The notes beneath the pieces are model-generated. The model did not search any database, was not told the origin of the DNA, and was given only the letters and a program-made list of their open reading frames with translations. The position numbers were made by a program, and so were the translations under genes. DNA of 64,000 nucleotides from Nesterenkonia sp. LB17. GTDB taxonomy: Bacteria > Actinomycetota > Actinomycetes > Actinomycetales > Micrococcaceae. Within the stretch, counting starts at the first letter, position 1. The number at the start of each line of letters is the position of its first letter. Where the stretch lies: the NCBI RefSeq assembly GCF_022565915.1, contig NZ_JAJOYX010000005.1, positions 62,001 through 126,000 on the forward strand, written 5' to 3'. Of the stretch, positions 18,451-26,811 are shown piece after piece.

Positions 18451-19410
18451 GTGGAAGAGCCCACTCCAGCGGCCTTCACCAAACCCGTCGAGAACGCCCA
18501 TAGGGCAGCGCTCCGATCCATAGCCCGGGTGGTGAAGGACACCGCCGAGCCCCAGCCCGACGAGATCGCCCGTGAGGGCATCCGGCGGATGCTCGAGCTG
18601 GGCGACGTCCTCTGCGTCACCGGGGCGGGCGTCTCCACGGATTCCGGCATCCCGGATTATCGCGGCCCCCAGGGGTCCCTGCATCGTCACCGTCCGATGA
18701 CCTACCAGGAGTTCCAGCACGACGCCGCCTCGCGCCGTCGCTACTGGGCCCGTGGCTTCGTCGGATGGCGCCAGATGCACCAGGCCGAGCCCAACTCGGC
18801 CCACCAGCTGCTCGCCGACTGGCAGTCTGAAGGGCTGCTCAGCGGACTGATCACCCAGAACGTGGACGGTCTCCACCGCGCCGCCGGGGCCGATCCGGTG
18901 GTCCACCTGCACGGTGACATGGACTCCGTGATCTGCCTGACCTGCGGCAACCGCGAGGCCCGCTCCTCGCTGGATGCCCGGCTGCAGGAGGCCAACCCCG
19001 GCTACGCCGAGGCCGCCTTCGCCGCCGCCGAGAACGTGAACCCCGACGGCGACGTCACCCTGGATCAGTCCTGGGTGGAGAAGTTTCACATGGTCACCTG
19101 CCTGGTCTGCGGCTCCGAGAAGCTCAAGCCCGACGTCGTCTATTTCGGCGAATCGGTGCCCGCCGAGCGCAAGGCCGCGGTCGAGGAACTCGTCGCCGCG
19201 TCCTCGGCGCTGCTGGTGGTGGGCAGCTCGATGGCGGTGATGAGCGGATTCAAGATCGCGCTGACCATGCACCAGTCGGATCGGCCCATCGGTGTGATCA
19301 ACGGCGGTCCCTCCCGTGCCGACCCCAAGGCGGACTGGCGCTGGAGGACCCGGATCACCCCGGCGCTGCAGACGCTGGACACCCTGCTGAGTGATCAACC
19401 TCACCAGTAA
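18451..19410 (+). CDS. Sir2-family NAD-dependent protein deacylase
   Basis: 319 residues. NAD-binding GAGVSTDSGIPDYRG (58-72), TQNVDGLHRAAG (135-146), catalytic His154 in HLHGD, and four zinc cysteines (162, 165, 217, 220) as two CxxC pairs separated by an unusually long acidic insert. Removes acyl groups from lysines with NAD; a likely client in such genomes is acetyl-CoA synthetase, whose gene lies at the window's right edge. It starts at a GTG three bases after the DUF3073 stop. Confidence 0.92.
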   Translation: MEEPTPAAFTKPVENAHRAALRSIARVVKDTAEPQPDEIAREGIRRMLELGDVLCVTGAGVSTDSGIPDYRGPQGSLHRHRPMTYQEFQHDAASRRRYWARGFVGWRQMHQAEPNSAHQLLADWQSEGLLSGLITQNVDGLHRAAGADPVVHLHGDMDSVICLTCGNREARSSLDARLQEANPGYAEAAFAAAENVNPDGDVTLDQSWVEKFHMVTCLVCGSEKLKPDVVYFGESVPAERKAAVEELVAASSALLVVGSSMAVMSGFKIALTMHQSDRPIGVINGGPSRADPKADWRWRTRITPALQTLDTLLSDQPHQ

Positions 19411-19433
19411 CTATACCGGACGTATAGTATAGT
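19411..19433 (+). promoter_or_regulatory. TetR-type operator and leaderless promoter of the MFS gene
   Basis: CTATAC (19411-19416) and GTATAG (19422-19427) form a perfect 6-5-6 inverted repeat. TATAGT (19428-19433) fits a -10 box seven bases before the GTG at 19441, so the mRNA probably begins at the start codon. The palindrome overlaps the promoter, as expected for repression by the TetR protein encoded downstream. Confidence 0.55.
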
Positions 19434-19440
19434 AACTCGG

Positions 19441-20982
19441 GTGATGACCCTTCCTTCTCCTGTGCATGTCGATCGCCATGCCCTCAGCGCGTGGCAGCGC
19501 TGGACCCTGCTCGCCATCGTCTCCTCGGCGCTGTTCCTGATCGCCCTGGACAACACGATCCTCTACACCGCCCTGCCCACCCTGACCGCAGAGCTCGGCG
19601 CCTCCTCCTCTCAGCAGCTGTGGATCATCAATGCCTACCCGCTGGTGATCGCCGGGCTGCTGCCCGGATCCGGCGCGCTGGGCGACCGGTTCGGGCACAA
19701 ACGGATCTTCCAGGTCGGCCTCGGCATCTTCGGAGTGGCCTCGATCCTGGCCGCTTTCTCCGGCAGCTCCGAGATGCTCATCGCCTCCCGCGCGCTCCTA
19801 GCCGTGGGTGCCGCCGCAATGATGCCCGCCACGCTCGCGCTGATCCGGCTGACGTTCTCAGTGGAGCGTGAGCGCAATATGGCCATCGCCATCTGGGCCG
19901 CCGTGGCCACCGTGGGCATGGCCCTGGGCCCGATCGTGTCCGGAGTGCTGCTGGAGTTCTTCTGGTGGGGCTCGGTGTTCCTGGTCAACGTCCCGATCGT
20001 CGCCGCCGCCCTGGTGCTGATGCTGTTGGTGGGCCCGCCGAACCTGGCCAACCCCGGCCGGCACTGGGACTGGCTCTCCTCCGCCCAGGTGATGCTTGGG
20101 CTCACCGCCGCGGTGCTGGCGATCAAGACCATCGCCGAGACCCCGGTGGACTGGCTGCGCTTCATCGTCTCCGTCGTGGTCGCCGCCGTCATGCTCACCG
20201 TCTTCGCCCGGCGCCAGATGCGACTCAACCGCACCGCCGAGCCCCTGGTGGACTTCACGATCTTCCGCAACCGCGGATTCAGCGGCGGTGTCATCGCCGC
20301 AGGCGCCAGCATCTTCGCCATCGTCGGGGTCCAGCTGGGCACCACCCAGCGCTTCCAGCTGGTCGAGGGCTTCTCCCCGCTGGAGGCCGGGCTGATCGTC
20401 TCCGCGCTGGCCCTGGGCTCACTGCCCTTCGCGCTCTTCGGCGGGGCGATCCTGCACCGCGCCGGCCTGCTCACGCTGATCGGCGGCGGCATGGTCCTCG
20501 CCGCGATCGGCGCACTGGTCTCCATCTATGCCGTCATCGATGACTCGCTGGTGCTGCTGGTGGTCAGCTTCGGCGTGCTCGGCGCCGGCCTGGGCGCCTC
20601 GATGTCGGTGGCCTCGACCGCGATCATGGGCAACGTCCCACCGCGCCGCGCCGGCATGGCGGCCTCCATCGAGGAGGTCTCCTACGAGTTCGGCGGTCTG
20701 GTCGGGGTGGCCATGCTGGGAAGCCTGCTCACCTTCGTCTACACCCGGGTCCTGGTGCTGCCCGCAGGTGCCGAGCAGTACGCGGGCCAGGCCCCGGCCG
20801 CGGTGCTCGAATCCGGGGACGCCCCGGCGATGGCGGCAGCGGCCGAGGCCTTCGACGTCGCCTACCTTGGCGTGCTGATCGGCGTCGCCGTGGTGATGGT
20901 GCTCGCCGCCGTCGCGTCGTCCTGGATGCTGCGCCGCTACACCCCGGGCACCGAATCCCAGGCCTATCCCGACAACCACTGA
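19441..20982 (+). CDS. MFS drug-efflux transporter, DHA2-like
   Basis: 513 residues with about 14 membrane helices. Helix 1 carries LDNTILYTALPTL, the DHA2 signature, and loop 2-3 carries GDRFGHKRIF, the MFS motif A. The long two-helix insert in the middle and the length are usual for 14-helix multidrug pumps of the EmrB/QacA type, which export lipophilic cations or antibiotics using the proton gradient. GTG 19441 or ATG 19444 may be the start; the leaderless promoter favours GTG. It forms a unit with the TetR gene that follows after 77 bases. Confidence 0.9.
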   Translation: MMTLPSPVHVDRHALSAWQRWTLLAIVSSALFLIALDNTILYTALPTLTAELGASSSQQLWIINAYPLVIAGLLPGSGALGDRFGHKRIFQVGLGIFGVASILAAFSGSSEMLIASRALLAVGAAAMMPATLALIRLTFSVERERNMAIAIWAAVATVGMALGPIVSGVLLEFFWWGSVFLVNVPIVAAALVLMLLVGPPNLANPGRHWDWLSSAQVMLGLTAAVLAIKTIAETPVDWLRFIVSVVVAAVMLTVFARRQMRLNRTAEPLVDFTIFRNRGFSGGVIAAGASIFAIVGVQLGTTQRFQLVEGFSPLEAGLIVSALALGSLPFALFGGAILHRAGLLTLIGGGMVLAAIGALVSIYAVIDDSLVLLVVSFGVLGAGLGASMSVASTAIMGNVPPRRAGMAASIEEVSYEFGGLVGVAMLGSLLTFVYTRVLVLPAGAEQYAGQAPAAVLESGDAPAMAAAAEAFDVAYLGVLIGVAVVMVLAAVASSWMLRRYTPGTESQAYPDNH

Positions 20983-21059
20983 GAATCCCCGACGACCACT
21001 GCGGACCCTCGAGAAGACCGCGAAGCACATGAGCATCCACCGATCGGAGATCCAACCCT

Positions 21060-21674
21060 GTGCGACCTTCCAAACGCCGCGAGATCCTCGACGCCGCCAC
21101 CCGGGTGGTCCAGCGTGAAGGCGTGACCACGCTGACCTACGAGTCGGTGGCCGCCGAGGCCGGCATGACCAAGGGTGGGCTGCTCTACCACTTCCCCTCA
21201 CGGGAGGAGCTGCTGCTGGGCCTGCACCGGCATGTGGCGCAGAACTGGGAGCTGGCGCTGGAGGCCCAGGCCGGAGGCACGGCCCAGGAGCTCAGCCGCG
21301 ACGAACGCTTCCGGGCCTTCGTGCGGCTCTCCCAGAACCCCGAGCGCGCGGAGCTGCTGCTGATGCTCGAGGCCTCCGAGGATCCGGTGGCCAACGCCGC
21401 CTGGGACGAGGTCTTCGGCCGCTGGGCGCCGCAGCCGCCGGGAGTCCCCCGGCCCGCTGAAGCTCCGCTGTCCACGGGCACCCAAGAGACCCAGGCCCTC
21501 GACGACGACGCCGCGGAGGCCGCTGCGGTCCAGCGCTTCATCGCGCGGCTCGCCGCCGACGGGCTGTGGTTCTACGAGGCGCTCTCCACCGAGCGGCTGG
21601 ACCCGCGACTGCGCGAACGGGTGACCGAGGAGATCATCGCGCTCGCGCAGAGCGCCGAGGTGCTGGCAGAGTAG
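21060..21674 (+). CDS. TetR-family regulator
   Basis: 204 residues. The N-terminal helix-turn-helix is KRREILDAATRVVQREGV...TYESVAAEAGMTKGGLLYHFPSREEL. Its position directly after the pump gene and the palindrome in the pump promoter make it the likely repressor of both, released by pump substrates. GTG start. The ligand-binding part is rich in Ala/Glu and gives no clue to the ligand. Confidence 0.9.
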   Translation: MRPSKRREILDAATRVVQREGVTTLTYESVAAEAGMTKGGLLYHFPSREELLLGLHRHVAQNWELALEAQAGGTAQELSRDERFRAFVRLSQNPERAELLLMLEASEDPVANAAWDEVFGRWAPQPPGVPRPAEAPLSTGTQETQALDDDAAEAAAVQRFIARLAADGLWFYEALSTERLDPRLRERVTEEIIALAQSAEVLAE

Positions 21675-21683
21675 TCTCGTCCA

Positions 21684-22295
21684 GTGGCGATTCTCTCTCT
21701 GATGCTCTTCGTGGTGGCCGGCGCCGGCACCCCCGGGCCGAACAACACCATCGTGATGGCCTCCGGAGCCGCCTACGGCTTCAAGCGGACGCTGCCGGCG
21801 ATCCTGGGAGTGAACCTCGGCTTCCCGTCCATGGTGCTGCTGGTGGGGATCGGCCTCGGCCAGGCGCTCGAGCAGTGGCCGGTGATCCTCGACATCCTGC
21901 GCCCCGTCGGGATCCTCTACCTGCTCTGGCTCGCCTTCAAGATCGCCAACGGACCCACCACGCTGACCCCGAACCCCGGAGCCAAGCCGCCGGGGTTCGT
22001 GCAGATGGCGCTGTTCCAGTTCGTCAACCCCAAGGCGTGGACCCTCTCAGTGGCCGCGCTGAGCACCTTCACCGGCTTCTGGGACTCCTTCATGCTGGAG
22101 GTTGCGGTGATCGCGCTGGTGGCCTGCACCTTCGGCGCCCCCTTCACCGTGGCGTGGACGCTGCTGGGCGTGGGCGCAGGCCGGATCATCTCGCAGCCCG
22201 CGCACATGCTGATCTTCAACCTGGTCATGGCCGGGCTGCTGGTCGTCTCGGTGGTGCCCGCCATGGTGGACACCTGGGAATCACTGCCTCTCTAG
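21684..22295 (+). CDS. LysE-family amino-acid exporter
   Basis: 203 residues, six helices. The N-terminal TPGPNNTIVMASGAAYGFKRTLPAILG is the LysE/RhtB signature and FQFVNPKAW is the conserved mid-protein motif. It exports amino acids or small polar metabolites. It starts with GTG ten bases after the TetR stop and therefore belongs to the same operon. The last four bases of the gene overlap the convergent ECF ATPase gene. Confidence 0.9.
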   Translation: MAILSLMLFVVAGAGTPGPNNTIVMASGAAYGFKRTLPAILGVNLGFPSMVLLVGIGLGQALEQWPVILDILRPVGILYLLWLAFKIANGPTTLTPNPGAKPPGFVQMALFQFVNPKAWTLSVAALSTFTGFWDSFMLEVAVIALVACTFGAPFTVAWTLLGVGAGRIISQPAHMLIFNLVMAGLLVVSVVPAMVDTWESLPL

Positions 22296-23824
22296 CTGCT
22301 CGCGTCCAGGCGCAGCTGGTGATCGCTGATCTCGGACGCCCAGCGCTGATCGTGGGTCGCCACCAGCACCGCACCTCCCGCGGCGGTGAACCCGCGGACC
22401 AGAGAGCTCAATCGGTGCATCCCGGCGGCATCACGGCCCAGCGTGGGTTCATCGAGCAGGAGCACCGCGGGCTTCAGCAGCAGCGCGGACGCGATCACAC
22501 AGTCCTTGCGCTGGGCGGGCACCAGATCATAGGGATGCTCCTCGGCGTCAGTGCTGAGCCCTGCGGTCTCCATCACCTGTTCCACGTCCAGCTCTCGCTG
22601 CGCCCGTGCGCGCCGCCGGTCTTCGCGTCTGAGCCGGCGTCCCCCCGGGCCCAGCGGGGCCGCGCGCATCAGCTCCGCGCGCACCGTGGAGGCGGAGAGC
22701 TGGTCTCCGGGATCCTGCCCCACCCAGGCCAGGTGGTCCGCGCGGCGATGCGCCGGTGCAGCGGCGAGCTCGACGCCGCCTGGTCCGATGATCCTGGTCC
22801 CAGGCTCTGCAGGAAGAAGTCCCGCCAGGGCGCTGAGCAGCGTGGACTTCCCCGACCCGTTGGCGCCGAACAGGACGGCCACCTCCCCGGCGCGCAGGTC
22901 CAGCGCGACGCCGTCCAGCACCCGGATGGCGTCGCGCTGGACGGAGAGCTCCCGCACGCGCAGCAACACCTCCTGGCCAGGGTCGGGCGCCGGCGCGGAT
23001 GGCTCGCTCTGCGCAGCCGGGGTGCGGCGAACGTCCCAGATCTCGTGCTCGTCCAACTGCGCCCGGGTCAGCTCCGCCACCGGCAGCAGACCCCCCGGGG
23101 TCATCGTGGCAGGGCGCCCCTGGTCGAGGAACAACACCTCGTCGCAGGCGGCGGTGAGGTCATCGTGCTGATGCCCCGTCAGCAGCACCGCGCCCCCGGC
23201 GTCACGGAACTCGCGCAGGGACCGGGCCAGGCGCCGTCGTGCGCTGGCATCGAGGGCCTGGGAGGGCTGATCGAGCACCAGGACGCTCGGGCGCAGGGTG
23301 AGCAGCCCGGCCAGGGCGGTGAGCTGCCGTTCCCCGCCGGAGAGCGTGGAGAGGTCTCGTTCAGCCAGGCCAGCGATGCCCAGCGCCTGCAGGCTGGCAT
23401 CGGCGCGCTCCAGGCACTCGGGCAGGGGCAGCCCCAGCAGCCGCCCAGGAAGCGCGGCCTCGTCTCGGACGGTGCGGGTCAGCCCGGTGAGCTGGGCCTC
23501 CGGGTCGTCGCCGAGCATCCCCACCCCGCCGCGCACGTGAGCACCGTCGTGCTCGCCGCTGGAGGAGTGCCCTCCATCGGTCTGGTCACGCAGCTCGCGC
23601 ACGCCGGTGCTGTGCCCGTGTTCGCCGAGCAGTCCGGCGGCGGCACGGGCCAGGGTGGAGGTGCCCGCTCCCTGCGGGCCCAGGACCGCGACGGCATCAC
23701 CGGGGCGAAGACCCAAGTCCACGGCCTCCAGAGCGGGAGTCTCGGCGCCGCGGTAATGGAACCCGAAGTCGGTCAGACGCAGCAGCGGCTGCAGGGCGGA
23801 GGAGGACGGCGCGGGGTCAGGCAT
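22292..23824 (-). CDS. ECF transporter energising ATPase, two ABC domains fused, first site degenerate
   Basis: 510 residues with two ABC ATPase domains. Domain 1 (15-245): Walker A is GPQGAGTST, so the catalytic lysine is Thr55; signature LSGGERQ (161-167) is intact; Walker B ends in LDQP, with Gln186 replacing the catalytic glutamate. Domain 2 (285-500): Walker A GANGSGKST (Lys326) and LLLDEP (Glu459) are intact, but its signature reads DLVPAQR instead of LSGGQ. One nucleotide site is therefore complete and the other degenerate. The ATG at 23824 overlaps the EcfT stop by eight bases, and the upstream extension of the frame is antisense-like noise. Confidence 0.88.
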   Translation of the reverse strand: MPDPAPSSSALQPLLRLTDFGFHYRGAETPALEAVDLGLRPGDAVAVLGPQGAGTSTLARAAAGLLGEHGHSTGVRELRDQTDGGHSSSGEHDGAHVRGGVGMLGDDPEAQLTGLTRTVRDEAALPGRLLGLPLPECLERADASLQALGIAGLAERDLSTLSGGERQLTALAGLLTLRPSVLVLDQPSQALDASARRRLARSLREFRDAGGAVLLTGHQHDDLTAACDEVLFLDQGRPATMTPGGLLPVAELTRAQLDEHEIWDVRRTPAAQSEPSAPAPDPGQEVLLRVRELSVQRDAIRVLDGVALDLRAGEVAVLFGANGSGKSTLLSALAGLLPAEPGTRIIGPGGVELAAAPAHRRADHLAWVGQDPGDQLSASTVRAELMRAAPLGPGGRRLRREDRRRARAQRELDVEQVMETAGLSTDAEEHPYDLVPAQRKDCVIASALLLKPAVLLLDEPTLGRDAAGMHRLSSLVRGFTAAGGAVLVATHDQRWASEISDHQLRLDASS

Positions 23825-24599
23825 CGAAGACTCCGAGGATCTCGGTGGCAGAAGGCAGCGGCAGCAGTCCGGCCAGAGAGGCGACCACCAGCAGAGCTGA
23901 GCCGACGACGGCGCCCCAGCGCAGTCCGCGCTGGCCCGCGCCCTGGGGATAGAACCGGGCCGGGGTGGGGTGAGCGGCCTGGCCGAACCCGCGCTGAGAA
24001 AGGGCGTCATGGCGCTGATCGAGCTGTGTGATCGCGGTGACCAGCAGTCCGGTGAGCACCCCGGTGAGCAGGCGCAGCCGCACGAGCAGCCGGTCGGTGT
24101 CCCAGCCGCGGGCGGAGCGGGCTGTCAGGGCGGCGCGGACCCGGTGCTGGGCCAGCGGTATCAGGCTCATCGCGGCGGCGCACACATAGGCCAGGGACAG
24201 GGGCAGGCGCAGGGTCAGCAGGCCGTCGAAGGCACGCGTCGGGTCAGACCCGAAGGCGAACAGCGCGCAGACGGCCACCATCGCGGCGACCCGGAGCCAG
24301 AGCTGGATCGCCAGCGCGACGCCCTCCACGGTGACCGCGGCGGGTCCGAACTCGGCGAGGACCTCGACCTGCTCGCCGGGGTAGAAGAGCCCCTGGATGA
24401 TGCCGACCATGACCAGCATGGGTCCGGCCAGCACCACCAGGGTCAGCAGCCAGCTGCGGAAGCGGACCCGCGGGGAGGCCGCGGCTGTGACCACCGCGCA
24501 GATGAGCACGGCGGCCGGGATCAGCGGGGAGGGGACTCCGTAGACGAGCAGCAGCGCACAGCCGAGCAGGACCAGCTCAGTGGCTGGATGCAGCCGCAT
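23817..24599 (-). CDS. ecfT: ECF transporter transmembrane component EcfT
   Basis: 260 residues. Several hydrophobic helices, and the two coupling-helix motifs of EcfT are visible as ARSARGWD and SQRGFG. EcfT transmits ATPase movement to the substrate-binding S component. Overlaps the ATPase gene downstream and the S-component gene upstream (23 bases), giving a tight operon from 26659 to 22292. Confidence 0.88.
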   Translation of the reverse strand: MRLHPATELVLLGCALLLVYGVPSPLIPAAVLICAVVTAAASPRVRFRSWLLTLVVLAGPMLVMVGIIQGLFYPGEQVEVLAEFGPAAVTVEGVALAIQLWLRVAAMVAVCALFAFGSDPTRAFDGLLTLRLPLSLAYVCAAAMSLIPLAQHRVRAALTARSARGWDTDRLLVRLRLLTGVLTGLLVTAITQLDQRHDALSQRGFGQAAHPTPARFYPQGAGQRGLRWGAVVGSALLVVASLAGLLPLPSATEILGVFDA

Positions 24600-25596
24600 G
24601 CGACGATCCTGCGGTGTCCGGCGGCGTGCCCTGCGCCGCAGACCGCTTCGCGGCGGCGCGTTTCGCAGCCGAGCTCTTCACCTTGGAGTGCTCGGTGAAG
24701 GGGAACCTGCTGCGCAGCCGGCTCGGCAGCGCAGCGATCACCAGGAAGGCCAGCGCGAAGATGATCGCCTTATCGGCGATGTCGCTGCCCAGTCCCTGGA
24801 TGGTGGCGGCGCCGAGCATCGAGGCGCCCGCGCCCTGCAGGGCGGCGACGACGCTGCCGGTGCCCACGCCGAGTCCGCCGCCGTAGATGAAGGCGGCCAC
24901 CGGGGTGGCGATCAGGCCGGCGGGGATCCCTGCCAGGGCGCCGGCGATGACGGCCCACCAGATGCGGCGGAAGCCGCCGAGCCGAGCAGCCCAGCCAGCG
25001 GCGGCGCCGATGAACGCGGCGCCGGCGGTGAAGGCGATGACGGTCGGGTTGATCGTCACGCCCCAGATGACGTTGGTCAGGATGCCGGTCAGCGCGCCGG
25101 CGGCGGGGCCGGCGATGACACCGATGATGACGGTGCCCAGGGAGTCCAGGTAGAGCGGGATGGGGGTCATCGTGCCGACGATCTGTCCGGTGGCGATGTT
25201 CAGCGCGATCATCACCGGCATCAGGGCGAGCACGCTGCGCGGGATTCGCGGGAGCGTGCCGGCGGCGATGAGCACGGCGCCGAGCAGGTATCCGACCATC
25301 ACACCGAGGGTGGTGTTGCCCAGGTCGGCGCCGAGAGTGGCGGGCTGGGTGGTGAGCACCCAGAGGTAGGTGCCGACGATCACGGCGGCACCGGCGGTGA
25401 GCGCCAGGACGGACCACAGCGGGGGAGCGGGCCTGATGTGGTTCCCGGCGCGATCTGTCGTGGACGCCTGGGGCGTGCGGGCCTTGGAGGCGCGGGAGCG
25501 GGTGGTGCGGGATTCAGCAGCGCGAGTCTTCGGGGTTTCTCCGGGATCCGCCGCGGTGACGGACCCCTGCCCAGAGTGCGGGTCAGTGTGAGCCAT
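24577..25596 (-). CDS. ECF transporter substrate-binding S component
   Basis: 339 residues. A basic, Ser/Thr-rich N-terminal tail (about 1-58) precedes six hydrophobic helices (about 60-295) and another Lys/Ala-rich tail. The segment NIATGQIVGTMTPIPLYLDSLGT is typical for S components. The substrate is not evident from residues alone. The nucleoside hydrolase in the same operon points to nucleosides or a modified base; a queuosine/deazapurine salvage role is an alternative. Overlaps the hydrolase gene by 14 bases. Confidence 0.82.
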   Translation of the reverse strand: MAHTDPHSGQGSVTAADPGETPKTRAAESRTTRSRASKARTPQASTTDRAGNHIRPAPPLWSVLALTAGAAVIVGTYLWVLTTQPATLGADLGNTTLGVMVGYLLGAVLIAAGTLPRIPRSVLALMPVMIALNIATGQIVGTMTPIPLYLDSLGTVIIGVIAGPAAGALTGILTNVIWGVTINPTVIAFTAGAAFIGAAAGWAARLGGFRRIWWAVIAGALAGIPAGLIATPVAAFIYGGGLGVGTGSVVAALQGAGASMLGAATIQGLGSDIADKAIIFALAFLVIAALPSRLRSRFPFTEHSKVKSSAAKRAAAKRSAAQGTPPDTAGSSHAAASSH

Positions 25597-26659
25597 GATG
25601 TTGTGGTCCTCTTCTCAAGGTGATGGTCAGGTGATCCAGGAACGCCTCGGCGTCCAGGCTGCGGATGATCTCCGCATTGGGCGCACGGCCCCAGCGGCCG
25701 AGCCAGTCGGCCACGGTCTCGCCACGGGTCAGCGTGCCGATGAGTTCGACGTCGACCGCTGCCTTCTCGGTCTTGCGCGCCCAGGGAATTATCCCGTCTG
25801 TGGCGCGCGGGAACGAATCCCGCTCAGGTCCTGCCGCCGGGGAGGGGCTTTCGCCGTGGTTCTGGATCCGGGCCCAGGCCACCGCGGCGGCGGTGACATA
25901 GGGATCATGGACATGGGCGAGGTAGCCGTGGCCATCTGCCTCGTGGAACTCGAAGTAGAACCGCAGCGCCTCCGCGAGCTGGGCCAGCCAGGCCGACCAG
26001 ACCGCCGAGCTGGTCCCGTCGAGGATCTGCTGCAGCCGCACCGGGGTCAGCGCCACCGCTTCGGTGGCCTCTATCGGGCCGATCACCGGCAGGTGGGTGG
26101 ACTCGCCGAAGGCGTCGATCACGGCCTTGGTGGCTTCGGGGTCGTAGCTGACGTTCCACTCAGTGGTGGGTCGGGTGTTGCCCCGGTAGTTGAATGCTCC
26201 GCCCATGATGAAGAGCCGCCTCAGCAGCTGTGGAAGCTTCGGTTCCAGCCGCAGCGCCAGGGCCAGGTTGGTGGCCGGGCCGGTGAGCACACCGATCAGC
26301 TCGCCCGGGTGTGCGTGGGCCGCTCGGACCCAGGCCTGCGCGGCGGGAAGCTCATCGGCGGTGATCCTGCCGGTGGGCAGCCGGGCGTAGCCGGCGCCGG
26401 TGTCCCCGTGGGTCTCCTCCGCGTATTCGGACACCCCGGCGAGCGGGTGTTCAGCCCCGACGTGGACCGACAGGTCGGTGCGGCCGGCCAGCTGCAGCCA
26501 GCCCAGCGTGTTCGCAAGCACCTGGGCGGTGGAGACATTGCCGCCGCTGGCGGCGAGACCGGTGATCTCGACGTCGTCCTGACAGAAGAGCCAGCCCAGC
26601 GCGAGGGCGTCATCGATGCCGGGGTCACAGTCCAGGAAGAGGGGGATCACCTGCACCAT
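25583..26659 (-). CDS. Inosine-uridine type nucleoside hydrolase
   Basis: 358 residues. The N-terminal DCDPGIDDALALG is the calcium-binding DxDxxxDD motif of the family, followed by GGNVSTAQV and TGPATNLALAL. The protein cleaves the N-glycosidic bond of ribonucleosides to base and ribose. As first gene of the ECF operon it probably processes what the transporter brings in. Complete, ATG start at 26659. The promoter must lie in the 150-base divergent gap shared with the iron operon. Confidence 0.92.
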   Translation of the reverse strand: MVQVIPLFLDCDPGIDDALALGWLFCQDDVEITGLAASGGNVSTAQVLANTLGWLQLAGRTDLSVHVGAEHPLAGVSEYAEETHGDTGAGYARLPTGRITADELPAAQAWVRAAHAHPGELIGVLTGPATNLALALRLEPKLPQLLRRLFIMGGAFNYRGNTRPTTEWNVSYDPEATKAVIDAFGESTHLPVIGPIEATEAVALTPVRLQQILDGTSSAVWSAWLAQLAEALRFYFEFHEADGHGYLAHVHDPYVTAAAVAWARIQNHGESPSPAAGPERDSFPRATDGIIPWARKTEKAAVDVELIGTLTRGETVADWLGRWGRAPNAEIIRSLDAEAFLDHLTITLRRGPQHHGSH

Positions 26660-26724
26660 TGTGCCGGGTGCGCCTGGGTCTCCTCGCTCAACATAGAGCC
26701 TTATTCAATTAAGACACACCAACC

Positions 26725-26753
26725 TTGCGTATCTTAGGGTAGCCTTGTATCAG
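26725..26753 (+). promoter_or_regulatory. Iron-responsive promoter with DtxR-like box
   Basis: TTGCGT (26725-26730) and TATCAG (26748-26753) are spaced 17 bases. Between and over them, 26734-26752 reads TTAGGGTAGCCTTGTATCA, about 13 of 19 matches to the DtxR/IdeR consensus. It precedes a ferric-iron ABC operon, so repression by iron-loaded DtxR is expected. Confidence 0.65.
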
Positions 26754-26811
26754 ACCAGTCAGGGCCGCATCGGCGAGCCCCCCCCCGATGCGAGACGAAG
26801 GAACACCATCC

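Noticed and set aside
21566-24031. 821-residue plus-strand frame across the LysE and ECF ATPase genes
   Set aside because: It is a shadow of high-GC coding DNA: it starts inside the TetR gene and runs antisense through an ATPase with clear motifs; its translation is Arg/Gly/Gln-rich and matches nothing.
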